Shown piece after piece: positions 26,484 to 35,094 of a stretch of 64,000 nucleotides of DNA; the first letter of the stretch is position 1; each line of letters begins with the position of its first letter. The stretch comes from Phytoactinopolyspora mesophila (lineage in GTDB: Bacteria > Actinomycetota > Actinomycetes > Jiangellales > Jiangellaceae): assembly GCF_010122465.1 (NCBI RefSeq), contig NZ_WLZY01000015.1, forward strand, positions 1-64,000, in the 5' to 3' direction. Position numbers and translations under genes: made by a program. The notes below the pieces were generated by a model, which saw only the letters and a list, made by a program, of their open reading frames with translations, did no database searches and had not been told where the DNA came from.

Positions 26484-28019
26484 CTACGCCAGCTTCTGGA
26501 TCGCCGCGTTCAGCCGGGCCAATGTCGCCTCACGACCTAGCAGCTCCATCGACTCGAACAGCGGCGGCGATACTCGCCGGCCCGTGACGGCCACGCGAAC
26601 CGGGCCAAAGGCCAGCTTCGGCTTGAGCCCCAGGCCGTCGACCAGGGCCGCCCGAAGCCCCTCCTGGATCGGCTCGGTGGCCCACGTTTCCAAGCCCTCA
26701 AGCGTCGCCACGGCGGCCTCCAGGACTGGCCGTGCATCGGCCGTCAGTACCTTGGCGGCGTCGGCTTCGTCGATCTGGAACGCGTCGCCGGCGAAGAGGA
26801 ACCCGAGCATGCCCACGGCCTCGTCGAGCACCGTCATGCGCTCCTGCACCAGCGGCGTCGCGGCGCGGAGCAGGTCGATCGACTCGGGCGTGGGCGGATG
26901 CGCGAGCAGCCCGGCCTCCTGTAAATGCGGCACCATGCGTTCAGTGAGCTCGTCGGACGGCAGGCGCCGCAGCCAGATGCCGTTGATCGCCTCAGCCTTC
27001 TTCAGGTCGAACCGCGCGGCGTTCGGATTGACCCGGGTGACGTCGAAGGCAGCCGACATCTCCGCCATCGAGAAGACCTCCTCGTCGTCCCCGATCGACC
27101 AACCGAGCAACGCCAGATAGTTCAGCAGCCCTTCCGGCAGGAAGCCGCGGTCGAGATACAGCTGCAACGACGATTCTGGTTCCCGCTTGGACAGTTTGCG
27201 GCCGCCGTCGCCGGTTACCAGCGGCAAGTGCGCGAATCGCGGCATCGGCCCGGAAGCGATTCCCAGGTCCCGGAGCGCTTGGTGCATCACCAGCTGCCGC
27301 GGCGTGGACGAGAGCAGATCTTCGCCGCGCAGCACGTGTGTGATGCCCATCAGGGCGTCGTCCACGGGGTTCACCAAGGTGTAGAGCGGGTGCCCGTTGG
27401 CCCGGACCAGCACATAGTCGAAAAGGTTGTACTGATCGACGCTGATCTCACCGCGGATCAGATCGGTGAACGTCACCGTCTCATCCGGTGTACGCATCCG
27501 CACCACGGGCTCGCGATCCTCGGCCCGGAAGGCGGCCACCTGCTCGCCGGTGAGGTTCCGGCAGTGCCCGTCGTAGCCGCTCGGTTTGCCCGCCGCACGA
27601 GCGGCTTCGCGACGTTCCTCGAGCTCGGCCGTAGTGCAGTAGCAGTGATACGCCTTGCCGGATTCAAGGAGCTTGGCCGTCACGTCCCGATAGATGTCGT
27701 AGCGCTCCGACTGCCGGTACGGACCGTGCTCGCCGCCGGCCTCGGGGCCTTCATCCCAGTCGAGCCCCAGCCAGCGCAGCGACGCCAGCAGTGCCTCGTA
27801 GGATTCCTCGGAGTCGCGGGAGGCGTCCGTGTCCTCGATCCGGAAGACGAACGTGCCGCCGAAATGCCGGGCGAACGCCCAGTTGTACAACGCCGAGCGG
27901 ACCAGGCCGACGTGCGGGTTTCCCGTCGGGGACGGGCAGAACCGGACACGCACATCCTTCGGTGCCAGCTCGCCGAGCACAATCGCCTCCGACGAATTGC
28001 CGTCAGTCACAGAAATCAC
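26484..28019 (-). CDS. gltX: Glutamate--tRNA ligase
   Basis: A 511-residue class I aminoacyl-tRNA synthetase. The HIGH-type motif is [11 protein letters not shown] (about 30-40) and the KMSKS-type loop is GRKLSKRE (about 270); the C-terminal anticodon-binding domain is complete. It activates glutamate and in actinobacteria normally charges tRNA-Glu and misacylates tRNA-Gln for later amidation. The gene order FAA hydrolase - gltX - tRNA-Gln - tRNA-Glu matches the conserved actinobacterial arrangement. GTG 28019 is used; a second in-frame GTG at 28010 is possible. Confidence 0.97.
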   Translation of the reverse strand: MISVTDGNSSEAIVLGELAPKDVRVRFCPSPTGNPHVGLVRSALYNWAFARHFGGTFVFRIEDTDASRDSEESYEALLASLRWLGLDWDEGPEAGGEHGPYRQSERYDIYRDVTAKLLESGKAYHCYCTTAELEERREAARAAGKPSGYDGHCRNLTGEQVAAFRAEDREPVVRMRTPDETVTFTDLIRGEISVDQYNLFDYVLVRANGHPLYTLVNPVDDALMGITHVLRGEDLLSSTPRQLVMHQALRDLGIASGPMPRFAHLPLVTGDGGRKLSKREPESSLQLYLDRGFLPEGLLNYLALLGWSIGDDEEVFSMAEMSAAFDVTRVNPNAARFDLKKAEAINGIWLRRLPSDELTERMVPHLQEAGLLAHPPTPESIDLLRAATPLVQERMTVLDEAVGMLGFLFAGDAFQIDEADAAKVLTADARPVLEAAVATLEGLETWATEPIQEGLRAALVDGLGLKPKLAFGPVRVAVTGRRVSPPLFESMELLGREATLARLNAAIQKLA

Positions 28020-28224
28020 CTTCGAGTCTCAAATACCGGATTAGATGAAGAAACTACGAGCACAACTAAGCAGCGTAGCGTTCGAGGGCGAGCCGCCGCC
28101 TCGTTCGCGCTCGAACGGTGCCATCCCAGGAGCGGCACAACCCTGGCACGCTCAGACACGACGGCTGCCTTCGCCATCGCGGCGGGCCTAGTCCGCCGAC
28201 GCCTCCGATGCCCGCGTCGTCGTT

Positions 28225-29007
28225 CTATTCGGCGGCAACCACCTGATTGCCCAGCACGCCGATACCCTCGATCGATACGACGACGTGGTCCCCGGCAACG
28301 ATCGGACCGACGCCGGCCGGGGTTCCCGTCAGAATCACATCGCCTGGCAGCAACGTGAACGCCGCGCTCACGTAAGACACCAGCGCCGCGACGTCGAACA
28401 CCATCTGCGACGTCCGCCCGAACTGTCGTTGCTCGCCGTTGACCTGGCAGCGCACTGAGAGGTCACTGGTGTCGATGTCGGTCTCGATCCACGGCCCGAG
28501 AGGGCACGACGAGTCGAATCCCTTCGCCCGGGCCCACTGATTGTCCTTGCGCTGAAGATCACGCGCCGTCACGTCGTTGGCGCAGGTGTACCCGAGGATC
28601 ACCTCCGGCACCCGGTCCGGTGGTACGTCCTTGGCGATCCGGCCGATGACGACGGCCAGCTCGGCCTCGTGATGAACGTCATCCGAGATCTGCGGCAGCA
28701 CGATCGGATCGTCTGGGCCGATCACGGCCGTGTTCGGAACCAGGAAGAGCAACGGCTCAGCCGGCACCTCGTTGCCCAGCTCGGAAGCGTGCTCCACGTA
28801 GTTGCGCCCAACACCGATCACCTTGCTCCGGGGGATCACCGGCGCCAGCAGCCGCACTTCTTCGAGCGCGAGCTTCTCGCCCGTCAACTGGATCGGCTTG
28901 TAGAGCGGATCGCCTTCAAGAACCGCTAGTACCGTCTGGCCATCTTGGTCCTCGCCGACCGCACCGAATCGGGGGTCGTCGCCCGTCGTGAATCTGGCTA
29001 TACGCAC
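28225..29007 (-). CDS. Fumarylacetoacetate hydrolase (FAH) family protein
   Basis: A 260-residue FAH-fold hydrolase or decarboxylase. The fold signatures are NYVEHASELGNEVP, the metal ligands in HHEAELAVVIG, GYTCANDVTARDLQ, and the C-terminal LTGTPAGVG. Such enzymes cleave or decarboxylate acyl pyruvates and related oxaloacetate-type compounds. This FAH gene habitually precedes gltX in actinobacteria, so the exact role is probably metabolite clean-up. GTG 29007 is the start. Confidence 0.88.
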   Translation of the reverse strand: MRIARFTTGDDPRFGAVGEDQDGQTVLAVLEGDPLYKPIQLTGEKLALEEVRLLAPVIPRSKVIGVGRNYVEHASELGNEVPAEPLLFLVPNTAVIGPDDPIVLPQISDDVHHEAELAVVIGRIAKDVPPDRVPEVILGYTCANDVTARDLQRKDNQWARAKGFDSSCPLGPWIETDIDTSDLSVRCQVNGEQRQFGRTSQMVFDVAALVSYVSAAFTLLPGDVILTGTPAGVGPIVAGDHVVVSIEGIGVLGNQVVAAE

Positions 29008-29178
29008 GCTCCGGAGGCTATCGCCTCAGCGGTCCCCCTCAGCATCAAGGGTCCCAGTGCTGACAGCCGCCCGACCTAGCGTCCTGCGGGCGGAGGTCTC
29101 TGGCGCTCACTTTGCCGGACGCAACGTAGGGGTCCGGCAGGCGGCGATCGCGAAGAACACCGAGTATGTCTCTTACCC

Positions 29179-30051
29179 TTGACTACCGTGCGGTACCTGG
29201 ATGAGCGAGAGTGGCGGCGGCGCGCCGAATCACATGAACGGCGCGTCGACGCACTGGTGGGGCCGCATCTGGCTCGTCGCGGCACCGGCCGCAAACACCC
29301 CGTCGAAGATTTCCTGTTCACCTACTACAGTTTTCGCCCAGCGCATCTACGCCGCTGGCATCCAGGTGCAGGCGTGGTGCTCGGCGGGGATCCGCCGCAT
29401 GCGAGCTGGCGCGGCTACTACCGGTCGGCGCACGGTGTCGCCGTGGACGCGTCGTTCATCGAATCGCGCGCTTCGACTGTCTCGTGGGTACGTGACCTGC
29501 TCGCTGCCACGGCATCGCGCCCGGCGTTCACCGGCTGCTTCGGACTGCACGAGTGGGCCATGGTGTACCGCACCCGGCCCGGCGACGTCCGGCATGAAGC
29601 GTGGCCGCTGCGCCTCGGGCACGATGGCACCGACGACGTCGTCGAGTCGCACCAGATCCGCTGCTCGCATTTCGACGCGTTCCGGTTTTTCACCGACGAC
29701 GCCCGCCCGCGCAACGCTGTGCAGCCGCGACGAGATCGGCAGATGGCGCTGGAGCAGCCGGGCTGCCTGCACGCCAACATGGATCTGTACAAATGGGCGT
29801 ACAAGCTCAGTCCGTTGACGCCCAGCGAGCTAGTGGTCGACGCATTCGAACTGGCCAGAGAGATCCGAGAGCTGGACATGCGCGCCTCGCCCTACGATCT
29901 GGCCGACCTCGGCTACGAACCGATCGCGATCGAAACCCGAGAAGGCAAGGCACAGTACGCCGCCGCGCAGCGTGCCTTCGCCGACCGCGCCGCGGACCTG
30001 CGCGCTCGCCTCATAGGCGTCATCGACGCCCCCATGATCATTGGCCTTTGA
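29179..30051 (+). CDS. Uncharacterised actinobacterial protein, often annotated 3-methyladenine DNA glycosylase
   Basis: A 290-residue protein of a family I recognise from actinobacteria by HERRVDALVGPHLARR, HPVEDFLFTYYSFRPAHLRRWHPGAG and CLHANMDLYKWAYKLSP. Databases commonly call it 3-methyladenine DNA glycosylase, but no glycosylase motif is evident to me, so the function should be treated as unknown. TTG 29179 is the longest start; GTG 29188 fits equally well. The last codons (PMIIGL then stop) are encoded by the left arm of the hairpin at 30031-30088, so the C-terminus is partly repeat-derived. Confidence 0.7.
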   Translation: MTTVRYLDEREWRRRAESHERRVDALVGPHLARRGTGRKHPVEDFLFTYYSFRPAHLRRWHPGAGVVLGGDPPHASWRGYYRSAHGVAVDASFIESRASTVSWVRDLLAATASRPAFTGCFGLHEWAMVYRTRPGDVRHEAWPLRLGHDGTDDVVESHQIRCSHFDAFRFFTDDARPRNAVQPRRDRQMALEQPGCLHANMDLYKWAYKLSPLTPSELVVDAFELAREIRELDMRASPYDLADLGYEPIAIETREGKAQYAAAQRAFADRAADLRARLIGVIDAPMIIGL

Positions 30052-30088
30052 CCCCGCTATCCGGGGGTTAAAGGCCAATGATCATGGG
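30031..30088. repeat. Intergenic TGATC-type hairpin (locus a), bidirectional terminator
   Basis: Perfect 19-bp arms (30031-30049 and 30070-30088) begin CCCATGATCATTGG; the stem continues inward with ACCCC/GGGGT after a single wobble. It separates two convergent genes. The plus-strand gene's stop codon lies in the loop side of its left arm, and the minus-strand gene's TAA immediately follows the right arm. The arms share the core ATGATCATTGGCCTTT with locus b (37533-37598). Confidence 0.9.
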
Positions 30089-31135
30089 TTAGGGGACGCG
30101 GTATAGCCACTCATCGGTGCTGAACTTGGACTCGACGCGGTTGCGAGCCTCTCGCAGCGTCGCCTCGTCGAGCTCACCGTCGGCCAAGCCGTACCGCGAA
30201 CGGAACGTCGCCACCATCCGTTCGATGACGTCGGCCCGCTCCAGCCCGGTCTGGCTGCGCAGCGGGTCCACCCGCTTGTTGGCACTCTTGGTCCCTTTGT
30301 CCGACAGCTTCTCCCGCCCGATCCGAAGCACATCGAGCATCTTCGCGGCGTCGATGTCGTAGGCCATGGTGACGTGGTGCAGGACGACGCCGCCCGCCAG
30401 ACGTTTCTGGGCGGCCCCGGCGATCTTCCCGGCAGGCGAGGTGATGTCGTTAATCGGCTGATAGGTGGCCTCGATTCCGAGATCGTTCAGCGCTCCAACC
30501 ACCCAGTCGTCGAGAAACGCGTACGAGTCGATGAACGACAGCCCGGAGACCAGCGACTCCGGCACGTACAGGGAATACGTGATGGTGTTGCCAGGCTCGA
30601 CGAACATCGCACCGCCGCCGCTGATCCGCCGGACCACGTTGACATCGTGTGTGCGCGCGCCGTCCAGGTCCACTTCGTTGCGCACCGACTGGAAGCTGCC
30701 GATGATCACCGCATTGGACGCCCATTCCCACACCCGCAATGTGGGCGGGCGCTCCCCCGAGCCCACCTGCTCAGCCAGAACCTCGTCGACAGCCATCTGC
30801 AGCGCCGGCTCATAAGGCTCACCGCGGATGAACCGCCAGTCATGATCGGTCCACGTCGTCGCGCCGGCTACCGCCCGGCGTACCGCCACAGCCACCGCGG
30901 CTGCGGTGAACCCGAGCAGAACAGCGTCGCCGAGCACCGCCTCGATGCGGGCGGTCAGCTGCGCCGCGGACGTCTCGACGGGGACGCCGCTGACCGCCTC
31001 GTTGATCCGCTGCAGAGCGTCGTCGGGTTCAAGGAAGAAGTCGCCACTGATGGTCGCCTTGTCGATGATCCCGTCGACGACGACGAGGTCGGCCACGACG
31101 AGCTTGCCACCCGGCACCTTGTATTCACCATGCAC
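30089..31135 (-). CDS. Lipoate--protein ligase A family protein
   Basis: A 348-residue protein joining an LplA accessory-type region (MHGEYKVPGGKLVVADLVV ... ISGDFFLEPDDAL) to a biotin/lipoate ligase catalytic domain with RRISGGGAMF and the lysine in SPAGKIAGAAQKR. It should attach lipoate or octanoate to E2/GcvH domains. GTG 31135 is chosen because the family begins MHGEYK; the upstream frame runs into a nitronate monooxygenase remnant. In this fused form the accessory domain precedes the catalytic one. It ends at the hairpin of locus a. Confidence 0.85.
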   Translation of the reverse strand: MHGEYKVPGGKLVVADLVVVDGIIDKATISGDFFLEPDDALQRINEAVSGVPVETSAAQLTARIEAVLGDAVLLGFTAAAVAVAVRRAVAGATTWTDHDWRFIRGEPYEPALQMAVDEVLAEQVGSGERPPTLRVWEWASNAVIIGSFQSVRNEVDLDGARTHDVNVVRRISGGGAMFVEPGNTITYSLYVPESLVSGLSFIDSYAFLDDWVVGALNDLGIEATYQPINDITSPAGKIAGAAQKRLAGGVVLHHVTMAYDIDAAKMLDVLRIGREKLSDKGTKSANKRVDPLRSQTGLERADVIERMVATFRSRYGLADGELDEATLREARNRVESKFSTDEWLYRVP

Positions 31136-31137
31136 GC

Positions 31138-31504
31138 CTAGTGCAACCGGCCGGCCCGCCGCGGTGTTCCGCACCCCCTCCCCTGTGCTTCCGCCGCAGC
31201 CCGCAAGGCCGCCATGGCCGGTGACGCCAGTGGGAACTCCGGAACATCGGCCCGCAGCACGCCCAGCTCCCGCATCGCCCGATTCACGATTCCGCGCGCC
31301 GGGCGGCCGCTGAACACATTGGTGACCGCCGTATGCGACGCTTGGGGCCCGGTCAGGGCGCTGCGGTGAACCGGCGACGTGGTTGCCTCCGGGCAGAGCA
31401 GGTAGGCGGTACCGACCTGGACGCCAGCAGCTCCCAGCGCCAGGGCTGCCTCGACCCCGGCGGCGTCGGCGATCTCCTCGTAGTAGGGCGCCAGGACGAC
31501 TCAC
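31138..31504 (-). pseudogene. 3' remnant of a nitronate monooxygenase gene
   Basis: Read on the minus strand, this stretch encodes about 120 residues of a nitronate monooxygenase (2-nitropropane dioxygenase) C-terminus: LAPYYEEIADAAGVEAALAL, GAAGVQVGTAYLLCPEAT, SALTGPQASHTAVTNVF and SGRPARGIVNRAMRELG, ending at TAG 31138-31140. The N-terminal FMN-binding TIM-barrel part is missing; the frame breaks next to the hairpin at 31511-31577. It has no start codon of its own and stops 3 bp before the lipoate ligase start. Confidence 0.85.
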
Positions 31505-31510
31505 CCGGCC

Positions 31511-31577
31511 CTTCGATACCAAGAACGACACGAACGGCCGGGTTGAAACGGTCCACCCGTCGCTCTTGGTATCGAAG
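31511..31577. repeat. Long hairpin between the gene remnant and cimA
   Basis: 19-nt arms with one mismatch (31511-31529 and 31559-31577) begin CTTCGATACCAAGA. The hairpin lies 18 bp beyond the cimA stop and is a likely cimA terminator. It lacks the TGATC motif of the other hairpins but has GATC directly flanking its right arm. It also marks the truncation point of the nitronate monooxygenase remnant. Confidence 0.8.
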
Positions 31578-31595
31578 ATCAGCGCATACTGCGGC

Positions 31596-33215
31596 TCAAG
31601 ACACGCGTTCGACGTCCTGGCGCAGTAGGCCGTAGGTCACACCGTCGACCAACGCCTCCCACGACGCCTCGATGACGTTCGCGCCGACGCCCACCGTCTC
31701 CCAGGAGCGTGCGCCGTCGGTCATCTCGACCAGCACCCGGGTCACCGCGTCGGTGCCGTGAGACGCGTCGAGGATACGGACCCGGAAGTCGATCAGCTCG
31801 ATCTTGTCGATCTCCGGATACAGCGTGCCGATGGCGGTGCGCAGCGCGTGGTCCAGGGCGTTGACCGGCCCGTTGCCCTCACCGGTGACGACGGCACGCT
31901 CGCCACCGGCGCGCAGCTTGACCGTCGCCTCGCTGACGGCCTCGCTGCCGGGCCTCGACTCGGTGATCACCCGCCAGCTTTCGACGTCGAAGAAGCGGGT
32001 CCGCTCGCCTTCGGCCTCCTGGCGCAGCAGCAGCTCGAACGACGCGTCGGCCGCCTCGAACGTGTAACCGGCTGCTTCGAGTTCCTTCACCCGCTGGGTG
32101 ACCCGGGTGACCAGCTCGCGGTCGTTGGAAAGGTCGAATCCGAGCTCACGGCCCTTGAGTTCGATGCTGGCCCGGCCGGCCATGTCCGACACGAGCATCC
32201 GCATGTCGTTGCCGATCTGGCCGGGGTCGGTGTGCTGATAGAGGTCGGGGTCCACCTTGATCGCGCTGGCGTGCAGACCGGCTTTGTGCGCGAATGCACT
32301 GGAGCCGACGTAAGGCTGGCGCGAATAGGGAACGATATTCGTGAGCTCCGAGACGGCGTGCGCGATCCTGGTCATCTCGGTCAATGCACCGGTCGGCAGC
32401 ACTTGGCGGTCCCGTTTCAGTTCGAGATTGGCCACCACCGTCATGATGTCCGCATTTCCGGTCCGCTCACCCGTTCCGTTGACGGTTCCCTGGACATGGC
32501 TGGCGCCGGCATCGATGGCTGCGAGCGAGTTCGCCACGGCGCATCCGGTGTCGTTGTGAGCGTGGATACCGAGCCGGGCTCCGGTGGCTTCGGCCACGCT
32601 GGCGACGGCCGCGTGCACGTCGTCGGGAAGCATGCCGCCGTTCGTGTCGCATAGAACGACGACGTCGGCACCGGCCTCCATCGCCGCGCGTACCACCTCG
32701 AACGAGTACGACGGCTCCAAGCGATACCCGTCGAAGAAGTGCTCCGCATCGACGAAGACCCGCCGTCCCTCGCCAACCAGGAAGGACACGGTGTCGCGGA
32801 TCATCTCCAGGTTCTCCGCCTTGGTGGTGCGCAGCGCCCGCTCCACATGTCCGACGTGGCTCTTGGCGACGAGGGTCACCACCGGTGTTTCGGCGTCGAC
32901 CAGGGCCCGTACCAGCTCGTCGTCGGCGGCGCGGCCACCTACCTTGCGGGTCGCGCCGAACGCGGCCAGTGTCGCCGTGGTCAGCTGCAACTCATGACGG
33001 GCGCGCCGGAAGAACTCCGTGTCCTTGGGCACGGCTCCGGGCCAGCCGCCTTCGATGAATCCCACCCCGAGTTCGTCGAGGTGCCGGGAAATCGCCAGCT
33101 TGTCCTGGACCGACAGGGACAGCCCTTCCTGCTGTGCCCCATCCCGCAGCGTTGTGTCGTAGACGTGGAACTCCTCGACGTCCACGGTGCTTGTCTGGCC
33201 CTCGGTGCTGGTCAC
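31596..33215 (-). CDS. cimA: (R)-citramalate synthase
   Basis: A 539-residue LeuA-like enzyme that condenses acetyl-CoA and pyruvate to citramalate for isoleucine, or a closely related alpha-isopropylmalate/homocitrate-type activity. The catalytic HMGL-like domain shows YDTTLRDGAQQEG, FIEGGWPG, LCDTNGG and the metal ligands IHAHNDTG. The C-terminal LeuA dimer/regulatory domain covers about 390-530. GTG 33215 has a good GGGGAAG signal; ATG 33257 is an alternative that adds 14 non-conserved residues. An isoleucine leader peptide and terminator stand upstream, which agrees with a role in isoleucine synthesis. It is on the same strand as ilvE, leuB and serA, matching streptomycete synteny. Confidence 0.93.
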   Translation of the reverse strand: MTSTEGQTSTVDVEEFHVYDTTLRDGAQQEGLSLSVQDKLAISRHLDELGVGFIEGGWPGAVPKDTEFFRRARHELQLTTATLAAFGATRKVGGRAADDELVRALVDAETPVVTLVAKSHVGHVERALRTTKAENLEMIRDTVSFLVGEGRRVFVDAEHFFDGYRLEPSYSFEVVRAAMEAGADVVVLCDTNGGMLPDDVHAAVASVAEATGARLGIHAHNDTGCAVANSLAAIDAGASHVQGTVNGTGERTGNADIMTVVANLELKRDRQVLPTGALTEMTRIAHAVSELTNIVPYSRQPYVGSSAFAHKAGLHASAIKVDPDLYQHTDPGQIGNDMRMLVSDMAGRASIELKGRELGFDLSNDRELVTRVTQRVKELEAAGYTFEAADASFELLLRQEAEGERTRFFDVESWRVITESRPGSEAVSEATVKLRAGGERAVVTGEGNGPVNALDHALRTAIGTLYPEIDKIELIDFRVRILDASHGTDAVTRVLVEMTDGARSWETVGVGANVIEASWEALVDGVTYGLLRQDVERVS

Positions 33216-33307
33216 TTCTCTTCCCCGATCCTTGTCTGGATGGATAGCTGTCCTCATGTCGCGCCGGCCCTGAAATGTGGCTGGTGTACACCACGCGCCT
33301 GGAACGC

Positions 33308-33338
33308 AAAAAACCCCTCGCAGAAAGCGAAGGGTTTT
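33308..33338 (-). terminator. Attenuator terminator in the cimA leader
   Basis: On the minus strand a 12-bp stem (AAAACCCTTCGC with GCGAGGGGTTTT, one G-T pair, TTTCT loop) is followed by a T-run and then GCG. It lies between the Ile leader peptide and the cimA start, and no upstream minus-strand gene would need a terminator here, because the next gene is divergent. It is therefore an intrinsic attenuator rather than an ordinary terminator. Confidence 0.85.
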
Positions 33339-33372
33339 GCGCGCCTGGCGTTGGTGCTCAGTGCCGGCGCGC

Positions 33373-33399
33373 CTAGATAATAATCATCTGGAAGTACAT
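33373..33399 (-). CDS. cimA leader peptide with three consecutive Ile codons
   Basis: A minus-strand mini-ORF reads MYFQMIII and stops at TAG (33373-33375), with codons ATT-ATT-ATC just before the stop. An in-frame GTG at 33417 would give a 14-residue form (MACFVTMYFQMIII). No clear ribosome binding site is visible for either start. Three isoleucine codons placed about 35 nt before a terminator hairpin, upstream of an isoleucine-pathway gene, is the classical ribosome-mediated attenuation layout: starvation for charged tRNA-Ile stalls the ribosome and lets transcription continue into cimA. Confidence 0.75.
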   Translation of the reverse strand: MYFQMIII

Positions 33400-33499
33400 C
33401 GTTACGAAGCATGCCACAGACCAGTCTCAGGATCCAGTACTTCCGTCCACATAATGGTCGCGGCCCCAAGCTGTCACCCGCTAGGCGACACTGTCTTAC

Positions 33500-34516
33500 G
33501 TGCGTGTCCCAACGACCAGTGCCGACATCACCAACGCCTGGCTGGGCCGCGTCTTTCCCGGTCGGGCGAGCACCACTCACGTAGCCGAGCCCGAACGCAT
33601 CGGCGCTGAGTACGGCTTCGCCAGCCAGCTGTACAGGGTCCGTCTGGACTCGTTCTCCGTCGTCGTCAAGCTGTGGCCCACCGACTCCGTTGCCGGGTCG
33701 CGTGAAGTCATGGTCTTCCGTGCCTTCGCTGCGGCTCCAGGTCCACGGGTCCCGGCGTGTTACCACGCGGCTGTCGACGACGCCGCCCAGCGTGGCGTCC
33801 TGGTTCTAGAAGACCTGCACAATGTGCGCCAAGGCGACTGCCTCACCCGGTTGACTGCCCCCGCTGCCGTGCTTCTCGCCAGATCGGTTGCCGCACTGCA
33901 CGCCACCTGGTGGCGCGACCCGATGGTCGTGAGCGCCGACTGGCTGCTCGACCTTGAGGTGAGCCGCCGCGACGAAGCCTGGTACTCGCAGCGGATCGGC
34001 ACGGTACTCGACCGCTTTGGGAATCGGCTGCACACCGCCACCCGGCGAGTGGTGGATGACGCCCCGCGAATCGCCGGGCACGCCCATGCGGAACTCGCTG
34101 CGGCAGCGCCGACACTGCTGCACCGGGATCTACATCTGGACAACGTCGTGTTCGATATCTCGACCGACGAGCCCATCCTGCTCGACTGGGCGCTGGCGTC
34201 ACGCGGACCAGCGGTGCACGACCTCGCCAAAGTCGTCTTCACCGTCGCCGAGCCGGCCGACATCGACCTCGTGCTCGACGCGTACCTGAACGAGGTGCGC
34301 CGCCGCGGCGTCGACGAATTGGACCATGCGACGCTCATCCATCACCTAGAACAGGCCCTCCTGCTCTACGCGATCAACGACACATACGGCAAGGCGCGAT
34401 GGGTGCCATCCACTCCGCGAGAGCAACAGATCATCGACACGGAGATCAGCCGCGTGGGGCTCGCCCTCGAGATGTGGAATCGGCTACGCCCTGGGCTCTT
34501 CACACGAATAGCCTGA
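33500..34516 (+). CDS. Aminoglycoside phosphotransferase (APH)-family kinase
   Basis: A 338-residue APH/choline-kinase-fold protein. The ATP-site lysine region is SVVVKLW, the catalytic loop is LLHRDLHLDNVVF (about 210-222) and the metal-binding Asp is in LLDWALAS. Substrates in this family are diverse (aminoglycosides, choline, sugars, acyl-CoA-linked compounds), so resistance should not be assumed. GTG 33500 is the start, close to the likely promoter and possibly leaderless. It is followed 21 bp later by a GNAT gene. Confidence 0.82.
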   Translation: MRVPTTSADITNAWLGRVFPGRASTTHVAEPERIGAEYGFASQLYRVRLDSFSVVVKLWPTDSVAGSREVMVFRAFAAAPGPRVPACYHAAVDDAAQRGVLVLEDLHNVRQGDCLTRLTAPAAVLLARSVAALHATWWRDPMVVSADWLLDLEVSRRDEAWYSQRIGTVLDRFGNRLHTATRRVVDDAPRIAGHAHAELAAAAPTLLHRDLHLDNVVFDISTDEPILLDWALASRGPAVHDLAKVVFTVAEPADIDLVLDAYLNEVRRRGVDELDHATLIHHLEQALLLYAINDTYGKARWVPSTPREQQIIDTEISRVGLALEMWNRLRPGLFTRIA

Positions 34517-34537
34517 TCTCTCCTAGAATCTGGCGTT

Positions 34538-35035
34538 GTGACGCCCTCCAGCCAGTCCGTCGCCATCCGGCCGATCGGCCCGTCGGACCGCGACACGGTC
34601 CGCACCATCCTCGGGGACTCGTGGAACCAGACTCAGATCGCGACCCACGGCGTTCTACACGATGCTGCCGAGCTCGCCGGGTACGTCGCGGAGATCGGTG
34701 CCCAGCCCGCCGGCCTGATCACCTACAGCCCCGATGAAGACGGCTGGGAGATCATTACGCTCAACGCCACCGTGGCCGGCCACGGCGTCGGCACAATGCT
34801 GCTGCGAGCTGTCGAAGAGGCTGCTCGGGCCGCGGGCGCCGCCCGCCTCTGGCTGATCACCACCAATGAGAACGTCCACGCGTTGCGCTTCTACCAGCGT
34901 CGAGGTTTCGACCTGGTGGCCCTACATCGCGATGCCGTGACCCGCGCCCGGGCCGAACTCAAACCGTCCATTCCCTTGGAAGTGGACGGCATTGCCCTGC
35001 GGCACGAGATCGAACTCGAACGTCTGCTCAGCTGA
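34538..35035 (+). CDS. GNAT-family N-acetyltransferase
   Basis: A 165-residue acetyltransferase of the GCN5 fold, GTG start. The acetyl-CoA pyrophosphate loop is VAGHGVGTMLLRAVEEAARAAG, followed by the strand and helix LWLITTNENVHALRFYQRRGF. The acceptor is unknown. It is probably cotranscribed with the APH-family kinase just upstream and is convergent with ilvE. Confidence 0.88.
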   Translation: MTPSSQSVAIRPIGPSDRDTVRTILGDSWNQTQIATHGVLHDAAELAGYVAEIGAQPAGLITYSPDEDGWEIITLNATVAGHGVGTMLLRAVEEAARAAGAARLWLITTNENVHALRFYQRRGFDLVALHRDAVTRARAELKPSIPLEVDGIALRHEIELERLLS

Positions 35036-35094
35036 CCGGCCCCTGCACCGCCGGCATTCCCTGTTGCCTGCTTGCCCCGAGAGCGGGCCGACAA

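Noticed and set aside
26925-28358. Plus-strand ORF of 477 codons opposite gltX
   Set aside because: Antisense shadow of gltX, whose HIGH and KMSKS-type motifs are intact.
33254-33766. ORF overlapping the alternative cimA start (ATGA) and running through the attenuator
   Set aside because: It begins antisense to the APH-family gene and lacks a domain. The isoleucine mini-ORF explains the leader better.
33500-34516. Aminoglycoside resistance from the APH-family gene (and the one at 47737)
   Set aside because: The fold is shared by many metabolic kinases; nothing in the sequence or context indicates antibiotic modification.
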